From Gnetum montanum (lineage: Eukaryota > Streptophyta > Gnetopsida > Gnetales > Gnetaceae), in the NCBI GenBank assembly GCA_015680685.1, contig MNCI01004926.1:911566-975565 (forward strand): a DNA stretch of 64,000 bases. Direction: 5' to 3'. Positions 32,913-44,405 of this stretch are shown piece by piece (the stretch's first letter is position 1; every line of letters starts with the position of its first letter). The notes under the pieces were generated by a model. It saw nothing but the letters and a program-made list of their open reading frames with translations, searched no databases and was not told the DNA's origin. The translations under genes were made by a program, and so were the position numbers.

Positions 32913-34155
32913 TTACCTAGAACGTTTCCGCACCGCATCCTTCTGTGCATGCGTTAGATCTCGTGGTGTTTCGCCATGTAGAAGGTACTCTCTTATGTCA
33001 TCATACCATTCCACCGCATGTGTTGTACTAACAGATGCAATTGGCAATGTGTCGGGGGTATCGATTATTGGTTCGGTACAATTGATCACGGAGCTTGGTA
33101 GGGCATGGAACATGTTGGGCAATATATTTAGCGCTAATGTGGCTAACGCGTCTGCGATGATGTTATCGTTTCGAGAGACATGTTGCACATCAATGTTTTC
33201 GAACTGCCTCATTAGGTGTTTTGCCAAGTCATAGTATGGTTGTAAGTGTTGGGCTTTACATGTGTAGATATTTGTAACTTGGTTTATGACCAATTGTGAA
33301 TCCCCTCTGACTACAAGCCGTGTGATGTCTGAAGCCATTGCTGCCACGAGGCCTCTAAGGAGACCTTCATACTCTGCTATGTTGTTAGTACAGTGAAAGT
33401 TGAAATGATAGGCAAAGGGTCAGATCTCCCCGGAGGGATAGGTGATGACAGCGGCTGCACTTCCTCCTCGAGAGGTGGATGCTCCATCAAAGTTTAGAAT
33501 GGCATCATAATCTTGGTGCACTATGTCTATGGTGTTTATGTTCTCATCTGGGAATTCTGGGTCTATGGTTGCTTGATCACGTGTTGGTGACGTGGCCATT
33601 TGATCTGCTATGGCTTGACCCTTGACTGATGATTGCGCTACGTAGTATAGGTCAAACTTGGCTATCATGGCTTTCCACCGGGCTATTTGACTCGTTTCGT
33701 AAATGTTCCCTGTTATAGTTCTCAGTACATTGTCCTTACAGATTATGTAGACTTGATTACGAAAGAGGTAATGTCGCCATTTTCTTAGAGAAAAGACCAA
33801 AGAAAAATATGACTTCTCCACGTCGTTGTATTTCTTTTCATGGGCAACTAAGGCATGACTCAAGTAGTATACAGGGACTTCGGTTCCGTCATCTTGTTTT
33901 TGGCAAAGCATAGACGTGATGGACGATTCTGAAGTGGCAAGGTAGATGTAAAACGGTTTGTTGTTTTGGGGCGGGTAAACTGTAGGCAGTCAGGCAAGTG
34001 CTGTTTTGATGTTTTCGAATGCTTCCTGACACTGCAGAGTCCATTCAAAATGGACATTTTTACGTAACAGGTGGTTCATAGGTTTTAGTTTGTCCGTCAA
34101 TTTTTCTACAAAGCGCCTGATGAATTGTAGTCTACCTTGTAGACCTCGAAGTTCG
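32913..34155 (-). pseudogene. RT end, RNase H and archaeal-type RNase H of element B
   Basis: Reading down the minus strand in one frame: the RT connection (ELRGLQGRLQFIRRFVEKL, MNHLLRKNVHFEWTLQCQEAF) ends near 33,990. RNase H follows at 33,911-33,640 (EVPVYYLSHALVAHEKKYNDVEKSYFSLVFSLRKWRHYL). A linker is then followed by a second, archaeal-type RNase H (ILNFDGASTSRGGSAAAVITYP at about 33,440-33,510, then LVVRGDSQLVINQVTN and NIIADALATLA in 32,913-33,347). The two-RNase-H order before integrase is a hallmark of Tat elements. In-frame stops separate the segments. The catalytic part of RT lies in the adjoining gap. Confidence 0.88.
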
Positions 34156-34776
34156 NNNNNNNNNNNNNNNNNNNNNNNNNNNNNNNNNNNNNNNNNNNNN
34201 NNNNNNNNNNNNNNNNNNNNNNNNNNNNNNNNNNNNNNNNNNNNNNNNNNNNNNNNNNNNNNNNNNNNNNNNNNNNNNNNNNNNNNNNNNNNNNNNNNNN
34301 NNNNNNNNNNNNNNNNNNNNNNNNNNNNNNNNNNNNNNNNNNNNNNNNNNNNNNNNNNNNNNNNNNNNNNNNNNNNNNNNNNNNNNNNNNNNNNNNNNNN
34401 NNNNNNNNNNNNNNNNNNNNNNNNNNNNNNNNNNNNNNNNNNNNNNNNNNNNNNNNNNNNNNNNNNNNNNNNNNNNNNNNNNNNNNNNNNNNNNNNNNNN
34501 NNNNNNNNNNNNNNNNNNNNNNNNNNNNNNNNNNNNNNNNNNNNNNNNNNNNNNNNNNNNNNNNNNNNNNNNNNNNNNNNNNNNNNNNNNNNNNNNNNNN
34601 NNNNNNNNNNNNNNNNNNNNNNNNNNNNNNNNNNNNNNNNNNNNNNNNNNNNNNNNNNNNNNNNNNNNNNNNNNNNNNNNNNNNNNNNNNNNNNNNNNNN
34701 NNNNNNNNNNNNNNNNNNNNNNNNNNNNNNNNNNNNNNNNNNNNNNNNNNNNNNNNNNNNNNNNNNNNNNNNNNNN
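34156..34776. other. Assembly gap (621 N) within RT of element B
   Basis: Run of N where the RT palm would be. By comparison with element A about 0.9-1 kb of RT should lie here, so the gap size may be an estimate. Confidence 1.
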
Positions 34777-34990
34777 TACATTGATGAAATTTATGTTAAT
34801 GTCCCGCGTGATGTTGCCGTATGGTCCATCCATGGTTAACGGCGCGGTTAAATGCTGACAGTCCATTGAGCTTGCTCCTGCCAATAAATGGAGAGCTACA
34901 TGAGCAAAGGGGGATCGTTCTGTGTCTTTTGGTAATTTCAAACTATGTGTACGTGTATAATGGTGGATTATTATCACACCTGGATGCATG

Positions 34991-35100
34991 GCAGTTTAAG
35001 GCCGTACCGGGCCATGAGTGGTAGTTTAAGGCCATACCGGGCCGTCATCAGATGGGGAAATGGCAGTTTAAGGCCGTACCGGGCCATAATGGTGGTTTAA
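34991..35100 (-). repeat. Short hairpin repeats, RT side of the antisense gene
   Basis: Three copies of AGTTTAAGGCC-GTACC-GGGCC at 34,993, 35,022 and 35,064, about 30-40 bp apart. GGCC and GGCC can pair within each unit. Matching copies lie at 40,193-40,490 on the other side of the antisense gene. Confidence 0.8.
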
Positions 35101-35288
35101 ACTAGCGTAAACGTGTAAAATGGGGTCCATGGAGAAACCAGGATGTAATAATCTCTGTTTTTACTTAATTTTTAATTAAATTTTATCATTTTTGGGCACA
35201 TTTTGGCAGAAAATAAGCAAAAAAAGGCAAAAACGGAGCAATAGCGGCGTAAGCGGTAGCGACGTCAGCATCAGCGTCATCGGGGCAC

Positions 35289-35297
35289 TATATAAAG
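35289..35297 (+). promoter_or_regulatory. TATA box of the antisense gene
   Basis: TATATAAAG lies 193 bp upstream of the ATG at 35,482, on the strand opposite to element B. The stretch between them is rich in AGCGTAAAC/AGCGTAGAC phrases, derivatives of the GCGTATACGC motif. Confidence 0.7.
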
Positions 35298-35481
35298 GAA
35301 AGGGGGGTCCATTTGTTTCTTACTTTGAAAGCGACAGTGTAAGCGACAGAGCACAACCTGCTAAAGCGTAAGCGTAAGCATAAACCTGCTTCTCAGCGTA
35401 GACGCCAAAGATTGGACCTGCAAGCACCAGCGTAGACAGTTGCTTAGCGTAAACTTACATCGATAGCGTAGAAAATCCGAG

Positions 35482-38400
35482 ATGGGCAAGGGGAAGGAAG
35501 TGGAGGGCCAGGGAAGGAAGGGTCCCGATTTGACCTTTGCAGAAGAGACGGAAGCCATGCTGCACGGGCTGCCCAGGCCAAAGATCCCATCGTGGCCTGT
35601 GACGTCCCATAGGTAGGCTCCGATCCCTACCTCTATTTTTGTTTCTGTGTTATCTTTTGTTTGTAGCGTAGACAGTCTCGGCGTATACGCCGGCGGTAGA
35701 GGGTTTTTAGGCGTATGGGTTGTCGGCGTATACGCCGAGCGTCATTTTATAGCGTAAACCGCTCTTTATTGTCAAAATGTTTGTTAGCGTAATTGATTTA
35801 TCATCAGCGTAACTTCTGTTTACGGCGTATATGCCGAGGGTTTGCTCAGCATATACACTGGGCGTGCGCGATTGCTTTTACAGCTTAAGCTCAATTTTCA
35901 CGTCTCTGGCGTAGACTGTTTACGCTGAAAGCGAACTTGGGCATATACACCAAGGGTTTGCTCAGCGTATACACTGGGCGTGCGTGATTGCTTTTACAGC
36001 CTATACTCGATTTTCACGTCTCTGGCGTAGACTGTTTACGCTGAAAGTGAACTTGGGCGTATACGCCGAGGGTTTGCTCAGCGTATACACTGGGCGTGAA
36101 GGGGTTCGGGCGTCAGCGTAAAGCCGATTGCTGTCAGCGTATACGCCGAGTTTAAATTGTGTTTTTTACGCTAAGTGTTGGTTGGCATATACGCTCTGTG
36201 TGCAGCGTATACGCTGAGTTTAAATTACTTTTTTTACGCTAAGTGTTGACAGTTTGGCCGGCGTATACACTCTATGTGCAGCGTATACGCTGAGCGTAAA
36301 TAGTTAGTTGGTTTTTGACTTTTGCCGATTTATGATACAAATTTTCGTTTTATTGTGACATTGCGATTGGTTGCAGGGACAGTAAATGCTTCCTCATTGT
36401 CATTGAACTCGTCGGGGTATTGACATGGGTTGGCCCTGTTGAGGATGGGGAGATTCCCCTGGACCTAACTATGGATGAATACGGGGTTTGGTTCAGGGGA
36501 GGCGCGTGTGGATTTCTATCCTTCCTATTGGATAATTTCGAGGTGGCTATCTAGTCAAACTTTGATGAGGTGACTACACGGAGCGTGCTTGAAGAGATGC
36601 TGCCGGGGGCTGCAGAGGGTGTCATGGTTTTTATACAAGACATCGACGAGAGGCCTTTTGTTAACGAAGATAGTACTACGCGCGGGCCCCGGGCCACACG
36701 CCCATTAACGCGCGTGTGGGCATTGTTGCCGCGAGGGTTGGATTATCTCAACAATACGTTGTTCATAGTTGCCCATGCACATACATTATTCCAGAACCCT
36801 CCCGGCACGGTGTATCGAGTGGCCAGGTAGGCATGTTTCAGTTTACTATTTCCTTTCGCTATTCAGTGCTCGTTTCTTATTATGACCCACATTTTCTTAC
36901 AGGCCGAAGACCCACCCGGATGGGACAATCATTGAAGATGAAGGATTAGCCCTTGCTCGCACTGCTCTGGAAGCATTTATGATGGGGCCCTCCCTTCGTG
37001 GGACTGTGCTGAGGCAAATGAAGGGTTCAATGGTCCACTTTCACAAGCAGTTCTCCAAAGCGTTTGCGATGTGCAAGGCTCGTGGGTGGCTTCATGAAGA
37101 CTGGACTAACAACGGGCCAGTTTTCTCTTGTGATCTTGGCAGCACGTCTAGATCTGCCACTAACAGTAAAGGATAACCTTTCCTGCATATGTTAGTGGAT
37201 CTATTGATTTGAAGTTACCCTAATCTGATCATTTTAAATTGGTTTTACAGTCGATGCACCTCCTGGTGGGGATCCCGTGACAACAGGCTGAACTGAGACT
37301 ACTTTGTCCATGAAGTTCGGGGAGGTGGCAAAGGCGCAGAAGTGGCTACGTAAGCAAGCTCCACCATCCCTTACTCGTTGCCTGGACGATGTCGGCCTCA
37401 TGGAGCTTTTTATGACGCCTAGCCCTGACATCTCAATCAGGGAGATGATTGGGATCGTGGACTCTTTTAATGAGTCTGTCTCACAGTACAACACCCGGAT
37501 TAAGGGTGTCAAGGTGGTGTTTCGTCTATCGCCTGTGTTCTTTTCCAACTTGTTTGGCGTACCGGCAGATGGCCTACCCGTAGTGTTGGATAGATCTCAT
37601 AAAGAGCTCCAGACGATTCGTGAGCTGGAATCTTGGCTAGGTGTGGCCAAAAGCACCAAGGGATTCCTGATGCAAGGGAAAGCAAAAGTTGTAGAGGTGA
37701 ATGAATTATATCCCCTGTTTCGGGCACGGGTATTCTTGAAAATGCTTTCCCAGGTGAGGTGCCTTGGGGTTGAGGTTGTTCGTGTCATGCGAATTGTTTT
37801 GGAAACAGGCATGCGGTATAACTGGGCTCAATTTTTGTTGGCAGGCCTGTACAAGGAGATAGTGTGGTTGTGCTCAAATATCGAAGGACAATCTCACTTC
37901 ACCTTTGCCTTCTTCGCCAGTTATCTCCGCCGTTTTGCTGAGTTCCATGTGGTTCGCACAGACAACAAGTTTGTTCTACGGGATCGGGGTCAACTATCCC
38001 GCCCATGGATCAATCACTTGTGTGACACAGCCAAATCCCAAGATGCACATGAAAGCATCGATGAATTCGCTTCTATTACCACAGGGGGATCATCTGGCGG
38101 TTCAATCCATACACGTGACAATTTGGGGTTGGAGCTAGATGAGGTGCCTTACACCGCTAGGCGGGCAGAACGGGTTATCAAGGAGACCATCGGCCGAGCC
38201 AAGTCGAAGTTGAAAAGGCCCGACCGTCCGATGGAGGAGGCCACCGATGTCCGCCAGCCACGTGTGAAGCACATACGCTTCAAGATGACTGGTAAGCGAG
38301 GCTGGCCCGCTTATTATTTTATCGTCTTCATTTGTTGATTGACTCTTTTTTCGATTGCTTACGTGTTGTTGCCTTTTTTTGGCTTGAAAAAGTGAGGAAT

Positions 38401-39938
38401 CGGCCTTTGGAGACCATCACAGAGGAGGAGGAGATGAATACAGAGAAAAACAATGGGGAGGAAAGTCCAGAGAAAAGCCAAGGCAGAGGAACGGAACAGT
38501 TAATGGAGAAGACTACTGAAACTGAACCGTTAGACGATCAGGATGCTATCAACCAGGTGTTCAGTAGCTTCCTTAAGGGTGATTTGGATTTGGGCAATCC
38601 CCCAGAGGGTGAAAAGGATCATGGTACATTTTCGCTTTTAGTTTGTTTTTATTTGCTGAATCAGTTATTGCTCCTACGATCTTTTATTTTCGTGTTTTTA
38701 GGCTTTTAAGATGAAGGTAGCAAGACCAGGACGGTATGGTTGGACGTTCCCATGAAGATGGTTCCCCCTAAGAGGACCACTGAGGTTAGTTCTTCCCATA
38801 CCCGTGAGCCACTTATTTGGTCAGAAATGCCAAGTAAGATGGATTTTGTGGCTGGCATCGCAGAGGAAGTCGTTGAACGGATCCAAGAAGCCCACCCTGA
38901 CATAGGTATACATTACTTAAAGATTTAGAGCTTCACATCTTGTTTGTATAGTTTTAACATTTGTATTTTCACGTGGGTAGGTGCTAAACTGAGATGGGAT
39001 CCCTCAGAAAGCATTAGCATGGAAAGCCTCACCACACTCTCCCTCGAAGTAGAGCAGGTGCCAAGGCCTGTTTATGAGGGAGTTGCAGAAAGCCTTGCGC
39101 ACAATGCCAAGTCATTATGTACTTTTAGGCGTTCCATTGAACAGTTGTGGCTACAAATACAGGAAAAGGAAAAGGAAGTCTCCGAATTTTCAGAGGAACG
39201 TGACAATTTAAAGGCTCGGTATGAGTTCGCTGCTGCCAGACTAAGCAGAGATCGCTCCTGGCAGATGTCCGAGGTCACATACACCAGGTACTAGAACTTA
39301 CTGAATCATCATGCGTCGCTGACTCAGAGGATGGCGGAGTGAAAAGCCCACATTAACCTCCTAAACCTCAAGCGTCAAGATTGGAAGGCTTTTGCTTCCA
39401 AGGTTCGCAAATGGGGTCAGGATGAGAAAAACCATAAACATCATTACAAGAAGTCATTAAAGGAGGTGTCTATTGAGAAGCGCCAGCTAGAGATGTTTGT
39501 GGAGGGTTTGGGTTTGTGCTCAGCATTCGATACTTTTGCCCAGAACACAATTGTGGAAATGGAATCACCTACAAGGGTGATAACTATTGCCTCTGGGGAG
39601 GTGTCGGTGGGTGAATTCCCTCTGAAACGTCCTACCTGGTCGGCGGTCAACAAAGGCAAGGCTTTGGCAGATATTGACTTAGGCCTGGATGGGACAGATT
39701 GGGCCAGCGTTTCAGAGGAAGATTGGGGATCCCCTATGGTAAGCGTTTTATTCTTATGAAGTTAGTTCATTGAATAATGCTTAAAATTTAAACATCCGCT
39801 TATTTTATGTTGGTTGTTTGTTTTTGGCATTTTCAGAACGAAGGTGGTGATGATACCTAAGAAGCTGGCCCCAGTGGAGCCGGGGCCCCTGACACTGGTG
39901 GCTCTAAAGGAGATGATCCTCCTGTCCCGAATGCTTAG
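35482..39938 (+). pseudogene. Eight-exon antisense gene inside element B, function unknown
   Basis: Predicted exons: 35,482-35,612; 36,377-36,826; 36,903-37,165; 37,251-38,291; 38,393-38,623; 38,711-38,905; 38,981-39,738; 39,837-39,938. All seven introns are GT-AG, and the phases (2,2,1,1,1,1,0) join one frame of about 1,056 codons. The protein starts MGKGKEVEGQG and has a globular middle (exons 2-4; the largest piece includes VVFRLSPVFFSNLFGVPADG), an acidic Glu-rich segment (exon 5), a helical segment (exon 6), a coiled-coil stretch (exon 7, QLWLQIQEKEKEVSEFSEERD) and a Gly/Pro-rich end. Five in-frame stops (36,552; 37,289; 39,292; 39,340; 39,858) mark this copy as inactive. I do not recognise the family. 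A plant-mobile-domain-like origin, as for other antisense frames of Tat elements, is possible but unproven. Confidence 0.72.
35680..36300 (+). repeat. GCGTATACGC cluster in intron 1 of the antisense gene
   Basis: The palindromic 10-mer GCGTATACGC and one-base variants (GCATATACGC, GCGTATACAC) occur about ten or more times. They are often followed by CGAG or TGAG, and two to three longer phrases are repeated in tandem (for example 35,905-35,975 and 36,020-36,090). Confidence 0.85.
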
Positions 39939-40192
39939 TGTTTTTAGTCTTTTTTGGGTTTTTTGACTGATTCAAATTGATACAGGAATTGTAACTTGGA
40001 AATGTTGAGAAAAAATGGACCAATTGGTTCTTAGAATTGTATGACGTTGCATGAATAAATATTTTTTGTTGATTTTCAATTTGGTTGCACACACGACACG
40101 ATGTTAAGATGTTTTTGGATTTGCTTTTCTGTTTAAATGTAATGCATTGAAATAATGATAAAAAGTACGTAAAAAGGAGGATAGGGTATGCG

Positions 40193-40490
40193 CTAGTTTA
40201 AGGCCATTTTGGGCCCAACTTGCACTAGTTTAAAGCCATTTCGAGCCACTATGCGTAGTTTAAGGCCATTTCGGGCCCCATTGTAAACGAGCAATATTTT
40301 GGATAAAGCGGATAAGTTTCTTGGTGGACCGACCATTTCTGATCGTGGCTAGTTTTATGTCATTGCGGACATGATAGTTTAATGTCTTTTCGGACAAAGA
40401 GTGTTGTTTAATAATATTCTTGGCTCTATTATAGTTTAATGTCATTTTGGACTGTATGTAGTTTAACGTCGTTTCGGACGAAGGGTAGTT
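40193..40490 (-). repeat. Short hairpin repeats, protease side of the antisense gene
   Basis: About eight units. Three carry AGTTTAAGGCC...GGGCC (40,193; 40,227, as AAGCC..GAGCC; 40,255) and the rest AGTTTAATGTC...CGGAC (40,348; 40,374; 40,431; 40,459). The self-complementary arms change together, from GGCC/GGCC to GTC/GAC. Confidence 0.8.
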
Positions 40491-41564
40491 TTATTTTAAT
40501 TGTTTTTTGATTTTCTTTATTTTTATGTCAGGGGGTGTATTAGCCGGTACGATTTTGTATTCTGCGTCTCCTTCACTGATCATGTTGAATGGCAATTCAA
40601 TCCAGGAGACGTCTATTAGAATGTTTTCGGTATCAGTATTTTCAGGTGCGTCGATGTCCGTCATTGTTTCTGTGTTGGTTTCTTCATGAGGCGATGTGCG
40701 TAGAGTGTTAGATGCAGGTGTTTCAGTTTTATGAGACTCTTGTCCCATGTTCAAAGGTTTACCACCCACCAGTTGTGGTTTGTTTGTGTCATTTTGGCTA
40801 GGCTTGTTGAGTTCAACCTCGGAGCCTTGGTCTATGTCTGTGTGCGACAAAATGATGGGAGTGGCCACTTCCCCATGTATGACGATTTCACCGCCCTCAT
40901 AGGGTAGGTGAATTTCTTGATGTATAGGAGAGGACACAGCTCTCAGTTGGGCCAACCAGGGTCTTCCTAATATTAGGTTGAACCCTGGCATCTCATCGAC
41001 AACTAGGAAGTCAGCAAATGTGGGGAACTGGTCTACCGTTATGAAATCTAAGGTTATCGTGCCTTTGACCAGTACACGTGACCCGTTTAATGACCTTAAA
41101 CATGTTGTTGTGGTTGGTTTAATTAAGTTGGTAAGCCCCAGTTGTTCAATGATGGGATATGGTATGACGTTTATGGCTGCACCATCATCTACATGGACTC
41201 TATGTATTTTGAATTGGTTTATGTGTATTGTTATGAACATGGGAACTATCATTATTTCCCCTTTGTTCCTGTGCACTTTGATGTTGTCATCCTGGAAGCT
41301 CAAGGGTTTGAAAATGGCCCTGTGAGAAGAGTACATGACAGCATGAATGGTAGGTTCGCTTGGGGGCAAATCCTCACTGACCGGGATGGACGTTAGCATG
41401 CGTACGAGGGCTTCCCGATGAATTTGGGATGTCAAAACCAAGTCGTACAAGCTTAAAGAAGTGTTCTTTTGCTTCAGCGCTTGGGTGACTTGCGTCAAGG
41501 CCGTTGCGAAATCTCTGCTGTTAGGAATGCTCTTGTCAGCAATGACTGGGTCCATTGGGCCCAA
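40491..41564 (-). pseudogene. Aspartic protease of element B
   Basis: Open segment of 357 residues forming the C-terminal part of the Gag-Pro frame. It starts with a helical region (LTQVTQALKQKNTSLSLYDLVLTSQIHREALVRML). The retropepsin-like core follows: HRVHVDDGAAINVIPYPI, where D-D-G stands at the active-site position usually D-(S/T)-G, then FADFLVVDEMPGFNLILGRPWL, which carries the conserved ILGRPWL flap-side motif. The end is an acidic tail (ENILIDVSWIELPFNMISEGD). It would cleave Gag-Pol. Open by itself, but upstream stops in the same frame cut it from gag. The spacer with hairpin repeats follows immediately. Confidence 0.87.
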
Positions 41565-41828
41565 CAGCTTTATTTCGTGTTTTAGTGGCCTATCATTCTT
41601 GCTCTGTACCGTAGTTTTAGATGGTTCATATTGTTTTGACGGTTCACCCTAATTTCCTGAGTTTGATTGATTGTTAGTTGGCAACATGGGTATGGAATTA
41701 AGTGGAGTGGGCTTCGGTGGCCCTAGAGCCAACCGTTGGCGCTCCTTCTCCAAGCGTTCACGCGTAAGCCTATCAGCTAGGCGTTCTCGCATGTGGCTTG
41801 GAGGTGGAGCTGGTCTTGGAGCCTCAAA

Positions 41829-44405
41829 TTACCTTGGGATGCACACCACATATGGAGACGGGCGGGATTGCGATTGGTCAGCGGGAGGCATTTGAGCCGA
41901 AGGCTGGCCGGGGACCCTAATGACGTAGGGGTGAGGTTTGCCCTGCACTTGTGTGGTGGAGGTTTGACAATTGTTAGGACTTTCAGGTGTCCTAACGATG
42001 TACGGAGTCAGTTTTAGTGGAGGTTGGGCCTCCGCTGTTGCGACGACTAGTGGTACTCGGACTACGAAAGGGGCAGGCCGAGTGTGAGGGGTTGGTGGCT
42101 TTGACGATGTAGGTACAGCTGAAGGTATGCAGACGACATAGGGCTGCTGAGGGGAGCATGGTAGTTGAGGTGTGGGGGCGAATACAGCAGGCGGAATCTG
42201 CACTACGAATGGTCTATTAGGTGTTTCCTATTTATGTTGGGGATAGATGGTGTTGATGTTACGTGCCTCGGAATCATCATCGAAATAGATCGTGCTAATC
42301 ATGTACAGGGCCTCTTTGGTGTTCAGGGGATCCTTGTATACCCCCATAGCCTGATTCTGCGGTTGGACCGGGTTAACCTCGTCAAAATTAATTTGGCTGT
42401 CATCGATCATCCGCTGGATATCCTGCTTCAGGGTAAAGTAGTAATCCGTTCCGTGCCCGTTGCGTTGATGGTAGTCGCAGATGCGATCCATCCTAAAGCC
42501 TTTGGGTATGGGCAGCTCATCCGGTGTTGCTAAGCTTGGCTTCTGTACGAGTTGGCAGAACTGGTCATGTCTTTGGATGACCGTAGGAGATAACTGCTTA
42601 TGTTTCATCAGCCCAACTTTCAGGAGCTGATCAAAAAGCTGGGATGGTTTCATCGGCAGAGGCGTGTATTGAGAGGGCTTTTTCCTCTCGAAATTGCGCG
42701 TACGGTTTGTTGGGTTCTATGATGATGATGACTTCGGGGTTGTTGTGGGAGCGGGTTTATAGTAGTTAGTAGGGGTTGCGGGTGGTTTTTGTTGGTGTGT
42801 GATATTCGTTTGTTGGGCTCCTACTATCGCTGCTATAGTTATCTTGGCCTTCTCTTTATCCTTTTTAGTATGTTGATTTTTGAAGGCCAAGTATGCCGAG
42901 TCATGGCTATTTTGAGCTGCTTCCTCTATGTTTTTGATCTGCACAAATGCCTGGTTAAGATCATGTGCGTTAAGGTAGTACAGCTTAGATTTAAAGAAGT
43001 TATTAATAGCCCCTTTTAAAATTGTAAGCAGGTAGGTTAGGGAGATTGGCTCATGTAATTCGCTGAGGGCAACGCTCCACCTCTGAATGAATTTCTGGAC
43101 AGGTTCAAGCGGTGCTTGCTTGACCTGTATGAGACTATCCAACGTGGCCTCGGGTTTCAAGTTGTACTTGAACCTGGTCACAAATTGGCGTAATAAATCT
43201 TCTAAGGAGAAGATGGAATTCCTCGGCAGGCCGCGGTACCAGTCGAGTGCTATCCCTGCTAGGGACATGGGGGACACTCGGAGAATGGAATGAGGCCATG
43301 CCTGGAGGAGCGCGCATTCCAATCGAAATGTTATGAGGTGGGCGTTGGGATCCGTCTCCCCGTTATACTTGGTTAGCGTGGGTAAAGAGATGCCTTTGGG
43401 CAAGGTCAAGGGTGGGACAGAGGGGCTGATGGGGTCGTCGTTGTAGAAGTCCACTACTTTTAGCTCTCCGTCGACGGCTATTTTGAGGCGTTTTACCTCA
43501 TCTGTCAATTCTTGCATAAGCTTTTTGGCGTCTGCCCAATCTTGGGCACTCGGTGAAGCCACGGGCTGGGGCTGTGGGGCTGCATACAAGTTAGATTGTT
43601 GAGTTGTGGGTTGAAAGGCCGAAAGCTAGGCGATTGGCGGTTGTGCTTGTGGAAAGTTTATTGTGGGTTGCACTGAGGATGGCACGTTGTATGGGAAAGG
43701 TTGCGTTTGCTGCGGCTGAGGCTGTACCTAGGGAAAAATAACTGGTGGAATCGTGTGGGGTGGCATGTGGGGGTGAGAAGGCTGGTGTGACGGCATACCC
43801 ATCATTGGCCATTGCCCGGCCATGTTGTGTGAAGAGGCTCTCTGTTGGGTTACAGCCGCCGAGGGGCCTGCATGCGCTTGGATGTGTGAGATGTAATGAG
43901 CGGATGTGGAGGCTGGGATGACATGTGGCATCCCTATCACTCGGGGTGGGAATGTCACTCCCACGTTAGCTAGAGGGGGCGGTGCTTGCGAGGACGAGCC
44001 TGCAGCTACGGTAGGGATGACTGTGAGGGGGAAAGTATTAGGTTGGGAATCACTTGGAAGAGGGATATGCACTAGCGCTGATGTTTCAGGTGGTGGTGCT
44101 TGAGCCTAGGTGAACCTAAGATGCTGGAGGGGTAAGATTTCCCCTGTTTCTGGGTGAAAAATGGGGTTAGCCTGCGCTTGTGGGCTAAGAGTGTGATAGG
44201 AGTCCTCGTGCTCGGATTGAGCGGCGATGTCATCCTCCTCTTCTGGTTGGGGTTCTAGCACATACCGATCCAACGTGTAGCTCCTTTGCAGGAGTTGTGT
44301 GACAAGCTCCGAATACTGCTCTGGAACTAGGATTACATCATATGGGGAAGGGGTGAACTCGTGTCCTCCCCTGTAGAAGAGTTCGAATTGCCTCTTCACT
44401 TCCAT
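41829..44405 (-). pseudogene. Gag of element B
   Basis: Segments 44,405-44,106, 44,072-43,728, 43,589-42,717, 42,653-42,228 and 42,203-41,829 all lie in one frame, also shared with the protease, and are separated by in-frame stops. The 290-aa segment is a clear plant retrotransposon gag domain (LPTLTKYNGETDPNAHLITFRLEC, then ALDWYRGLPRNSIFSLEDLLRQF and QRWSVALSEL). The next holds CDYHQRNGHGTDYYFTLKQDIQRMID, a knuckle-like motif with Tyr where the last Cys is usual. The last is Pro-rich with five copies of a P-(Y/F)-(V/I)-(V/I)-(R/C)-x-P peptide. The N-terminal 300 residues are Pro/Ala-rich and low-complexity. Confidence 0.87.

Noticed and set aside
36570-39759. Several separate small plus-strand genes
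   Set aside because: The frames join through GT-AG introns with matching phases into one gene, so they are exons, not independent genes.
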